Source of the DNA: Ruminococcaceae bacterium UBA7217
GTDB taxonomy: Bacteria; Bacillota; Clostridia; Oscillospirales; Acutalibacteraceae
NCBI GenBank assembly: GCA_002490425.1
Contig: DKTZ01000012.1
Span: forward strand, 1 to 12,305
Direction of reading: 5' to 3'
DNA length: 12,305 nucleotides
Every line of letters starts with the position of its first letter. Position 1 is the stretch's first letter. A program made the position numbers and the translations under genes. The notes below the pieces were generated by a model. It had not been told where the DNA came from. It did no database searches and saw only the letters and a program-made list of their open reading frames with translations. Of this stretch, positions 1-4,901 are shown piece after piece.

Positions 1-155
1 TCCACCTCCATATATAATTATACTAATTTATGCCATCTTTATAATGGCACGACAATTCAATTATAAATGGACTGTCAGTTCGCAAATATATGAACTAAAT
101 AACAGGTGTCAGCCCTGCCAATAAAAAAAACGAGGTTTGTCAGGGCGGTTTCGTT

Positions 156-204
156 ATGCACGAATCTCTCTAAATCCGAGTTTTTTGGATTGGAGGGATT
201 TTTT
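156..204 (+). promoter_or_regulatory. Possible attenuator: five-codon leader peptide over a hairpin with U-tract
   Basis: A five-codon frame ATG CAC GAA TCT CTC TAA (156-173, MHESL) overlaps the 5' arm AATCTCTC (163-170). That arm can pair with GAGGGATT (193-200) through 8 bp including one G-U. An inner stem AATCC/GGATT (173-177 with 187-191) closes over GAGTTTTTT. The outer stem runs into six T residues (199-204), giving terminator geometry. The same 3' arm contains the GGAGGG ribosome site of the next small frame, so pairing would also hide that start. Peptide-over-stem layouts are typical of translation attenuators in front of resistance or transport genes. I infer the role; no regulated gene is visible. 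Confidence 0.35.
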
Positions 205-270
205 ATGCGCTGGAGTATACTCGGCGTTCCGCTGCTTGTAATGAGCAGCGAATATGAATCTATGATATAG
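205..270 (+). CDS. Possible 21-residue small peptide
   Basis: An ATG at 205 opens a 21-codon frame ending at TAG (268-270). It begins MRWSILGVPLLVM, a short hydrophobic stretch, and ends SSEYESMI. It is preceded by GGAGGG (192-197) at a 7-nt spacing, which is strong for a frame this small. The ribosome site lies in the 3' arm of the attenuator-like hairpin. It could be a second leader peptide, the stub of a deleted gene, or chance. I do not recognise the peptide, and nothing follows it except the inverted repeat and the terminator. Confidence 0.22.
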   Translation: MRWSILGVPLLVMSSEYESMI

Positions 271-366
271 GCATTATCAGAGGTGTTTCATTAAAAAAAG
301 CGCTTGCCCCGCAAAGGAGCATCGCGGCTTACATACTGAACTGATATGCCATAAATACAATGAAAC

Positions 367-411
367 AAACGCACTTGCGTGCGAAATTTGTCGCTTTGCA
401 GGTGCGTTTTT
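367..411 (+). terminator. Intrinsic terminator upstream of the sigma-like gene
   Basis: AAACGCACTTGC (367-378) pairs with GCAGGTGCGTTT (398-409) over 12 bp with one G-U. The 19-nt loop itself holds GCGA/TCGC. The stem runs into a T run ending at 411. It separates the leader-like stretch from the sigma-like gene. Confidence 0.7.
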
Positions 412-464
412 ATATTTAGCGGTGTTTCGACACTTTACAGCGTCGGCTGCCGCAGCCCTCCGGG

Positions 465-494
465 TCAATCTGAATCTCAAAAAATTCAGATTGA
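465..494 (+). promoter_or_regulatory. Hairpin directly against the sigma-gene ribosome site
   Basis: TCAATCTGAAT (465-475) and ATTCAGATTGA (484-494) form a perfect 11-bp stem with an 8-nt A-rich loop. The stem ends 2 nt before the GGAGGT ribosome site (497-502). There is no U-tract, so a terminator reading is unlikely. It could be an mRNA 5' stabiliser, a translational control element, or a dyad bound by a regulator. Confidence 0.45.
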
Positions 495-509
495 TCGGAG
501 GTAAACAGC

Positions 510-959
510 GTGAGTGCTGACAAAAAAAGAATATGGATAAGCGGTCAGCTTGTCGTGGTAACGGATGAAGTTTATGCCGCCTATACAAAAGGCGACCGAA
601 AAATGCGTTACTTTGAAAATGACCTGAAAACAGAGCGTTTTCTTCTCACCAAAGACGGACGGATTGAACAAATCATACCCAGCCGTGAAGATTCGTTAGA
701 CAGGCTTATGGAGGACAATGCACAGCAATTCTCCAACGGACAGGAAAGCGTTGAAGATGTAGTGTTTCGGCAAATTATGGTGGACAAGCTACATACTGCG
801 CTTTCCCAGCTTACTGAAAAGGAACGGGCTTTGATTCAAGCATTGTTCTTTGAAGAAATGACAGAACGGGAATATGCCGAACAGTTGGGCGTATATCGCA
901 ATGCTGTTCATAAGAAGAAAATGCGTATTCTTGAAAAACTAAAAAAACTTTTGGAATAA
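510..959 (+). CDS. Small sigma-70 family regulator of a conjugative element
   Basis: This 149-residue protein is a short sigma-factor-like regulator of the kind found near the integrase end of Tn916/Tn1549-type elements. Residues about 100-147 read as a sigma region 4 helix-turn-helix (LTEKERALIQ, then TEREYAEQLGV, then a basic recognition helix around KKKMRILEKLKKLL). Residues 1-60 carry a conserved-looking VTDEVYAAYTKGDRK stretch common to these element proteins. Region 2 is absent, so it is not a full housekeeping-type sigma factor. It may act as an element-specific activator or a degenerate sigma factor. The GTG start at 510 is chosen because GGAGGT (497-502) precedes it at a 7-nt spacing. 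A strong terminator follows within 10 nt of the stop, so it is transcribed separately from the integration genes. Confidence 0.82.
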   Translation: MSADKKRIWISGQLVVVTDEVYAAYTKGDRKMRYFENDLKTERFLLTKDGRIEQIIPSREDSLDRLMEDNAQQFSNGQESVEDVVFRQIMVDKLHTALSQLTEKERALIQALFFEEMTEREYAEQLGVYRNAVHKKKMRILEKLKKLLE

Positions 960-967
960 AGGTGTGC

Positions 968-1009
968 AGACCCCTCGCTGAACGGCAAATACAGCGAGGG
1001 GTCTTTTTT
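968..1009 (+). terminator. Intrinsic terminator of the sigma-like gene
   Basis: AGACCCCTCGCTG (968-980) pairs perfectly with CAGCGAGGGGTCT (992-1004) over 13 bp, with an 11-nt loop. The T run continues to 1009. It starts 9 nt after the stop codon of the sigma-like gene. Confidence 0.92.
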
Positions 1010-1010
1010 A

Positions 1011-1571
1011 TTGACTTCTCGGCGTTCTTTGACAATTAAATACCCATTCATCAAACACATTCCTATTGCTATTGTGATGAGCATAAGCCACATTAGCGGC
1101 TGCGCCACGATCTGCGGGAAAGAAAGCAACGAGATTTCACCTGTATGTTTTTAGGTCTATGGCTTTCATTTCCTGCAAGGAGCGAATAACAGTCGGCTAT
1201 GAGTATCGGGCGGCTCCCGATATGGCGACGACAGGCAATAGGGACAATGATACTCCCGTCCAGCCACAGTCCGAGCGTGATAAGCGATATTTCGGTCGTG
1301 AAGCCGTCGCAGGCAATGGGGGCGGTCGCATGAGAACCATGTGAGGGTGAGATTCCCGTGGAGCTGACAAGCCGCCAGCCGTTTGATGACTTCCCGCAGC
1401 AATCCGGGGTGTCGAGGACAAATAGGATTGTTTCTTTATACAAGGTCAAACGGCAGGACGGGTCTACTGAAACGGAGAATCGTTTATATCTTTCCGACCT
1501 TAATTCTGTTCTGCCCCTGACCTCTACATAGGCGGCTAACCGCCTAAATTTTCAAAGGAGGTCATAACACT
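1011..1571. other. 560-bp gap with no convincing gene; possible decayed coding remnants
   Basis: No frame here combines a start, a ribosome site and a recognisable product. Two stretches look like former coding sequence. On the plus strand an open frame runs 1334-1531 (from EPCEGEIPVELTSRQPF to the TAG at 1529-1531), but it begins right after an in-frame TGA (1331-1333). On the minus strand, 1144 down to about 1011 encodes a hydrophobic helix (WLMLITIAIGMCLMNGYLIV) followed by a basic tail (KERREVNKK), with only a TTG start at 1129. A perfect 7-bp hairpin TATCGGG/CCCGATA sits at 1204-1222. Another stem (TAGGCGG-CTAA-CCGCCTA, 1529-1546) immediately precedes the MazF-like ribosome site. Confidence 0.4.
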
Positions 1572-2096
1572 ATGAATCACACATATTTACGAGGCGATAT
1601 GTATTACGCTGATTTGGGACACGGGATCGGCTCGGAGCAAGAGGGCTACCGTCCCGTCGTTATCATTCAGAACAATGTCGGCAACAAGCACAGCCCTACG
1701 GTGATTATCGCTTCTATCACAAGCAAAAAGGACGCAAAGCCGAAACTACCTACCCACTACTACATCGACGCCGAAAATGGCTTGGAATTGCCCTCTATTA
1801 TTCTTTTGGAACAACTGCGAACCGTGGATAAACGCCGCTTGGGTGACTTTATCGGTCACTTGTCCGAAAAGCATATATACGGTATCAATCACGCTCTGGC
1901 AGTCAGTATCGGTCTGATCGAGAGCGTGCCGAAAAAGTTAATCCTTTGCCTTTGCAGCGCTTGTGCCGACAATTTCTACGGTACGGGCGCTTATTCTTTA
2001 CGCAGGATTGACCCGCAGCAGACCGAGAAAGACACCTGCACCTATTGTAATCAGCGAAAAGGATATGACTACGAGATTATCCCGAAGAACCGTTAA
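1572..2096 (+). CDS. PemK/MazF-like endoribonuclease-fold protein with C-terminal zinc-ribbon-like module
   Basis: The protein has 174 residues. The first ~118 match the MazF/PemK fold: RGDMYYADL at 7-15, GSEQEGYRPVVIIQN at 20-34, and SPTVIIASITS at 41-51. Arg27 and Thr50 sit where the family's catalytic arginine and serine/threonine lie. EQLRTVDKRRL (80-90) is the usual second signature. MazF proteins are ribosome-independent mRNA interferases. The remaining ~55 residues are extra. They carry C128-x2-C131 and C156-x2-C159, spaced like a zinc ribbon, and end GYDYEI. AAGGAGG (1555-1561) supports the ATG at 1572. No antitoxin gene is adjacent; the next gene is the excisionase-like HTH protein. 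In this position it may be a toxin guarding the element, or a regulator that has lost toxicity. The fold call is firm; the activity is inferred. Confidence 0.85.
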   Translation: MNHTYLRGDMYYADLGHGIGSEQEGYRPVVIIQNNVGNKHSPTVIIASITSKKDAKPKLPTHYYIDAENGLELPSIILLEQLRTVDKRRLGDFIGHLSEKHIYGINHALAVSIGLIESVPKKLILCLCSACADNFYGTGAYSLRRIDPQQTEKDTCTYCNQRKGYDYEIIPKNR

Positions 2097-2107
2097 GGGG
2101 GGTGCTT

Positions 2108-2326
2108 ATGGAATCACAGACAGCCTATAAAATGTTATTCACGGATTATCCCGATGTAGTTAATGTTGAGCAAATGTGTGAAATGCTCGGTGGTATCTGC
2201 GACAAAACCGCTTATCAGCTTTTGAAGTCCGGCAAAATCAAGAGTTTTATTGTCGGCCGCCGCTATCGAATCCCGAAGCTCAATATTCTGGAATACTTGG
2301 AATTGATAGATAAATCTACTGCGTAA
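2108..2326 (+). CDS. Excisionase-like helix-turn-helix DNA-binding protein
   Basis: This is a 72-residue protein of the MerR/excisionase-type winged-helix class (HTH_17-like). The motif runs from VVNVEQMCEMLGG through KTAYQLLKSGKIKSF to VGRRYRIPKLNILEYL. That is the typical pattern of a helix-turn-helix, a lysine-rich recognition helix and an arginine-rich wing. It follows the MazF-like gene by 11 nt and precedes the integrase by 99 nt, the usual place for the recombination directionality factor. In this family the protein bends DNA at the element ends and favours excision. The ATG at 2108 is preferred over an in-frame GTG at 2102 because AAGGGGGG (2095-2102) is at a good distance from the ATG and itself overlaps the GTG. 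It could alternatively be a transcriptional regulator. Confidence 0.8.
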   Translation: MESQTAYKMLFTDYPDVVNVEQMCEMLGGICDKTAYQLLKSGKIKSFIVGRRYRIPKLNILEYLELIDKSTA

Positions 2327-2342
2327 AACCTCGTTTGCACAT

Positions 2343-2371
2343 TTGGCCTATGGGGTTCTTTCTGCTACAAT
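2343..2371 (+). promoter_or_regulatory. Promoter of the integrase gene
   Basis: A -35 box TTGGCC (2343-2348), a 17-nt spacer and a -10 box TACAAT (2366-2371) are preceded by TGC, an extended -10. About 55 nt of leader follow before the integrase ATG, whose ribosome site AAAGGAGG is at 2411-2418. Confidence 0.6.
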
Positions 2372-2425
2372 ATAAATGTCAATGGCAGATGAATCTACGC
2401 TGTACCACTTAAAGGAGGTTTTATT

Positions 2426-3619
2426 ATGGTAGCAGGACATCTGCGAGAAAAAAATGGGTACTATCATATGGTACTGAATTATGTGGACGAATACGGCAAA
2501 CGGCACACGCCGTCGAAGTCCACGGGTCTAACCGTAAAGGGAAACAAAAAGCGTGCCGAAAAAATGCTTTCCGAAGCTCGTGCTGCAAAAGAAGCTGAAT
2601 TAGAGGCAAGAGCAATCGAACGAAGCACAGGCAAAGCCCCCGCAGGTACGATTCTTTTTACGACATTTCTGCTCGACTGGCTGGAAATGACAAAAAAGAA
2701 TGTGGAGGAAACAACTTACGGAGCGTATTCTATGGCGATAAAAAGTAAAATCATTCCGTACTTTGAAGAACACCACCCCGGACTGGCTCTGTGCGAGGTC
2801 ACGCCAAAGCATATACAAGATTACTACACCTACGAATTGACGGTGCGGGGCGTTTCCGCAAACACGGTCATACACCGCCATGCCAATATCCGTAAAGCCT
2901 TACAGCACGCTTTCAAACTTGGTCTGATAGATACGAACCCGGCGGATCGCATTGAACGGCCGAAAAAAGAAAAGTTTGTTGGTAGCGTTTACGAAGAAGA
3001 TGAGCTAAACCGTCTTTTTGAGATCGTCAAAGGCGACCCCATAGAGCTTGGCGTTATCCTCGGTGCATTTTACGGACTGCGCCGAAGTGAAGCGGTCGGC
3101 TTAAAGTGGGACGCGATTGATTTCAAGAAGAAAACAATCACCATTCGTCACACGGTTACACAGGCGACCATAGACGGCAAGAGCAAGATAATTCAAAAGG
3201 ATCGGACAAAGACAAAAGCCAGCTACCGCAGCTTGCCGCTTGTACCGCCGTTCGAGGAATTATTGCACCGTCTGAAAGCGGAGCAGGAACTAAACCGCAA
3301 GCTGTGCGGGAAATCTTATTGCAGGAAATACACCGATTATATCTATGTAAACGAAATCGGTGAGCTTGTAAAGCCCGGCTATATCACACAGCATTTTCCG
3401 CTGATCCTGCAAAAGAACAATATGCGGAAAATTCGTTTCCACGATTTGCGGCATAGCTGCGCAAGCCTTTTGTATGCAAACGGTGTAAGCCTGAAAGAAA
3501 TTCAAGAGTGGTTAGGTCACAGCGATATTTCGACCACCTCAAACATTTACACGCACTTGAATTTCACATCAAAGGTTGCGTCTGCCAACGCAATTTTAGG
3601 TGTATATCCCTCCGCTTAA
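2426..3619 (+). CDS. int: Tyrosine site-specific integrase, Tn916 family
   Basis: The 397-residue integrase is close to the usual length for Tn916-type enzymes and should catalyse integration and excision of the element. The N-terminal ~60 residues form the arm-binding domain (EKNGYYHMVLNYVDEYGKR, then a lysine-rich segment). Residues about 75-180 are the SAM-like core-binding domain. The catalytic domain carries all expected residues: Arg219 in YGLRRSEAVGLKW, Lys264 in TKTKASYRSLPL, His339 and Arg342 in HDLRHS, His365 in LGHSD, and nucleophile Tyr375 in IYTHL. It therefore looks active. AAAGGAGG sits 7 nt before the ATG and a dedicated promoter lies upstream. The gene ends 150 bp from an intact tRNA-Leu, and the tandem repeats that start 5 bp after its stop are candidate arm sites. 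Orientation towards the attachment site is standard for such elements. Confidence 0.95.
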   Translation: MVAGHLREKNGYYHMVLNYVDEYGKRHTPSKSTGLTVKGNKKRAEKMLSEARAAKEAELEARAIERSTGKAPAGTILFTTFLLDWLEMTKKNVEETTYGAYSMAIKSKIIPYFEEHHPGLALCEVTPKHIQDYYTYELTVRGVSANTVIHRHANIRKALQHAFKLGLIDTNPADRIERPKKEKFVGSVYEEDELNRLFEIVKGDPIELGVILGAFYGLRRSEAVGLKWDAIDFKKKTITIRHTVTQATIDGKSKIIQKDRTKTKASYRSLPLVPPFEELLHRLKAEQELNRKLCGKSYCRKYTDYIYVNEIGELVKPGYITQHFPLILQKNNMRKIRFHDLRHSCASLLYANGVSLKEIQEWLGHSDISTTSNIYTHLNFTSKVASANAILGVYPSA

Positions 3620-3623
3620 TGCT

Positions 3624-3646
3624 CAATGTCCCTCCAATGTCCCTCC
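3624..3646 (+). repeat. Tandem 11-bp repeats, candidate integrase arm sites (left set)
   Basis: CAATGTCCCTC occurs twice head to tail (3624-3634 and 3635-3645), starting 5 bp after the integrase stop. The reverse complement of its core (GAGGGACAT) occurs twice at 3898-3919 on the other side of the tRNA-Leu gene. A weaker version, TATATCCCTCC, lies inside the integrase end at about 3603-3613. Tn916-family integrases bind short direct repeats of this kind with their N-terminal domain. The arm-site assignment is inferred from position and repetition. Confidence 0.6.
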
Positions 3647-3710
3647 TAAAACGAGCCTGAAAATGGTAAATTTGCTGATGTGCGAGGGACGCTACATAAG
3701 AGTGCAGAGC

Positions 3711-3752
3711 ATAAAGAAAAGCCCGCAAACCCCGATATATCAAGGGTTTACG
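3711..3752 (-). terminator. Terminator of the intact tRNA-Leu
   Basis: Read on the minus strand, CGTAAACCC (from 3752) pairs with GGGTTTGCG (ending at 3724) over 9-10 bp with G-U pairs. After GGC it runs into TTTTCTTTAT (3720-3711). It lies just beyond the CCA end of the tRNA gene. The first 13 bases of this hairpin recur at 3963-3975. Confidence 0.6.
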
Positions 3753-3765
3753 AGCTGTTAAGGTC

Positions 3766-3852
3766 TGGTGCCGGTGGTGGGACTCGAACCCACACACCCT
3801 TGCGGATAACAGATTTTGAGTCTGTCTCGTCTGCCAATTCCGACACACCGGC
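3766..3852 (-). tRNA. tRNA-Leu(CAA), intact, with encoded CCA
   Basis: The minus-strand sequence folds completely as a leucine tRNA. The acceptor is GCCGGTG/CACCGGC with discriminator A and CCA encoded at 3768-3766. The anticodon stem is ACAGA/TCTGT with loop CTCAAAA (anticodon CAA, 3818-3816). The long variable arm is ATCC-GCAA-GGGT, and the T arm is GTGGG-TTCGAGT-CCCAC. The gene is 84 nt without CCA. It has no strong promoter of its own; a weak candidate is CGGACA (3889-3884), 18 nt, then TAAAAT (3865-3860). Its 3' end faces the integrase, as expected for an element inserted at a tRNA gene. Repeats that look like integrase arm sites lie on both sides of it, so it may travel with the element. 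Confidence 0.96.
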
Positions 3853-3875
3853 ATTTAATATTTTAAGTCGTCTCC

Positions 3876-3908
3876 CGATGTCCTGTCCGAGAAATCGGAG
3901 GGACATCG
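3876..3908. repeat. Compound hairpin upstream of the intact tRNA-Leu
   Basis: CGATGTCC (3876-3883) pairs with GGACATCG (3901-3908) over 8 bp. Inside it TCCGA pairs with TCGGA across a GAAA loop (about 3886-3899). The right arm overlaps one copy of the GAGGGACAT repeat and the region includes the only candidate -35 box for the tRNA. It could be a protein-binding dyad or an RNA structure; no U-tract follows. Confidence 0.5.
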
Positions 3909-3919
3909 TGGAGGGACAT
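3897..3919 (-). repeat. Paired GGAGGGACAT repeats, candidate integrase arm sites (right set)
   Basis: GGAGGGACAT occurs at 3897-3906 and 3910-3919, a 13-bp period. It is inverted with respect to the pair at 3624-3645. Together the two pairs bracket the intact tRNA-Leu symmetrically, as the P and P' arms bracket the core in an attP site. Confidence 0.6.
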
Positions 3920-3945
3920 TAAAAGCAAGTTACATATTCAGTTTT

Positions 3946-3975
3946 CAAAAACCCCCGTAAAATCAAGGGTTTACG
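3946..3975 (-). terminator. Terminator-like hairpin behind the broken tRNA-Leu
   Basis: On the minus strand AAACCC (3972-3967) pairs with GGGTTT, followed by further T residues to 3947. Its beginning, CGTAAACCCTTGA, is the same 13 bases found in the terminator of the intact tRNA (3740-3752). If active it would stop transcription from the 4060-4088 promoter before the intact tRNA. Confidence 0.45.
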
Positions 3976-4042
3976 CCAAAGTGGTATGAAACGGCGTTGT
4001 AGATTTTGAGTCCACTACGTCTGCCAATTCCATCACACCGGC
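3976..4042 (-). pseudogene. Broken tRNA-Leu(CAA): intact 5' half, destroyed 3' half
   Basis: From 4042 downwards the minus strand gives a perfect tRNA-Leu 5' half: acceptor GCCGGTG, D arm ATGGAATTGGCAGACG, and anticodon stem GTGGA with loop CTCAAAA (anticodon CAA, 4008-4006). After TCTAC (4003-3999) the similarity fails. There is no variable arm, no GTTCGA T loop, and no CACCGGC to close the acceptor; CCACTTTGGC is the nearest match. It shares AGATTTTGAGTC (4001-4012) exactly with the intact copy (3811-3822). A consensus promoter lies just upstream, so this is the original chromosomal tRNA locus. Either an element recombined into its anticodon loop, or its 3' half decayed after duplication. 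Confidence 0.85.
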
Positions 4043-4059
4043 ATATTTGTGACTAAAAT

Positions 4060-4088
4060 ATTATATGAAAAAATATTGCAATTGTCAA
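4060..4088 (-). promoter_or_regulatory. Consensus promoter of the broken tRNA-Leu
   Basis: On the minus strand TTGACA (4088-4083), exactly 17 nt, then TATAAT (4065-4060): a perfect sigma-A consensus. The predicted start is about 11 nt before the first tRNA base (4042). Such strength is typical of stable-RNA genes. Confidence 0.9.
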
Positions 4089-4120
4089 GAGAAACAGCAC
4101 AATATTTCTTAACTCTTCTG

Positions 4121-4900
4121 TTATTTAAAATATACTTTCCATTTTGGACTTTGCCGCATAGAGAAAAAGTCTTTACCGTTGCCCATTATAATATGGTCGC
4201 TGATTCTTATTCCGATATTTTTCATAGCAGAAACAACATTTGCCGTAAAAATTACATCCTGCGACGACGGAGCAACAATTCCCGAAACGTGATTATGTAC
4301 TAAAATAACATTTACTGCTTTCAAGGATAAAGCCTTTTCAGCAATATTTCTGTAGCTAACGGACACCTTATCAATTTCGCCCGAACCGAGTTTTATACAT
4401 TTTATAAGTCGGCACGCACTGTCAAGGCATACCATATAAAGCTCTTCATTAGTTTTGCCGAAATAAATTCCCGACATATAATCAGCAATTTTTTCCGGCG
4501 AGTCAAATATAATGCTGTCAGCAGAAATTTTGCCCTGTTCATACCGCCCTGCTAAGGCAGGCAAAAGTTTAATAAGCGAGGCTGAATATTCGGAGATGCC
4601 TTTAACCTTGCACAAATCCTCAAAGCTCGCATCAAATACAGCTGAAAGTGAACCGAACTCATTGATAAGGTCATGTGCCAAACCGTTCACATCACGGTTT
4701 GGAATTGCATAAAAGAGAAAAAGCTCTAAAGCGTTGTGGTCTTCAAAGGAATCAAGACCGTTTTCTATAAAGCGGTTTCTGAGCCTTTGCCTGTGACCTG
4801 CGTGAACATTTTCAGGCTTTTTATTCGGTTTTTCTGCTTTCTTTGCCTCGGTAAGTTTTACAACATTGCCGACTGTGTGCAATTCATCGGTCTTATCCAT
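4121..4900 (-). CDS. radC: RadC family JAMM/MPN-domain protein
   Basis: This 259-residue protein matches the RadC (UPF0758) family. Residues about 35-115 hold the N-terminal helical region with a helix-hairpin-helix-like segment (VKGISEYSASLIKLLPAL). Residues about 130-259 are the MPN domain. Its metal-binding motif is present: H202-N-H204, seven residues, S212, two residues, D215, with Glu152/153 in NEELYMVCLD as the likely catalytic acid. The usual proline after the second histidine is valine here (HNHVSG). Despite the name, a direct role of RadC in DNA repair is unproven; a metallo-hydrolase activity is the safest inference. The N-terminal ~30 residues are lysine-rich and probably disordered. 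The gene starts 1 nt after the stop of the membrane-protein gene, so it is co-transcribed as the last member of the unit. It is chromosomal, not part of the element. Confidence 0.9.
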   Translation of the reverse strand: MDKTDELHTVGNVVKLTEAKKAEKPNKKPENVHAGHRQRLRNRFIENGLDSFEDHNALELFLFYAIPNRDVNGLAHDLINEFGSLSAVFDASFEDLCKVKGISEYSASLIKLLPALAGRYEQGKISADSIIFDSPEKIADYMSGIYFGKTNEELYMVCLDSACRLIKCIKLGSGEIDKVSVSYRNIAEKALSLKAVNVILVHNHVSGIVAPSSQDVIFTANVVSAMKNIGIRISDHIIMGNGKDFFSMRQSPKWKVYFK

Positions 4901-4901
4901 T

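Larger units (their letters stand above)
1..480. other. Leader-like non-coding stretch at the element edge
   Basis: I see no gene of ordinary size here. The stretch holds several stem-loops (TGCCAT/ATGGCA at 31-49; GCCCTG/CAGGGC at about 113-146), two very short reading frames (156-173 and 205-270), and a clear intrinsic terminator at 367-411. An inverted pair TGTTTCATT (284-292) and AATGAAACA (359-367) encloses 293-358. The arrangement resembles an attenuated leader whose regulated gene has been lost or lies outside the window. Minus-strand reading frames across 277-588 have no recognisable protein character. Confidence 0.4.

Noticed and set aside
277..588. 103-residue minus-strand frame over the terminator and sigma-gene start
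   Set aside because: It crosses the terminator hairpin and the ribosome-site hairpin and has no protein-like pattern.
1093..1449. 118-residue minus-strand frame in the gap before the MazF-like gene
   Set aside because: No ribosome site, no recognised motif, and it competes with other equally weak frames on both strands; kept only as part of the possible-ruins finding.
1141..1546. Group II intron or cobalamin-type riboswitch in the gap
   Set aside because: I looked for a domain V-type hairpin, a GTGYG 5' end, and riboswitch consensus boxes and found none that fit.
3680..3922. Plus-strand frame reading GGGTRTHTPLRITDFESVSS
   Set aside because: It is the antisense of the tRNA-Leu gene, a well-known type of false protein prediction.
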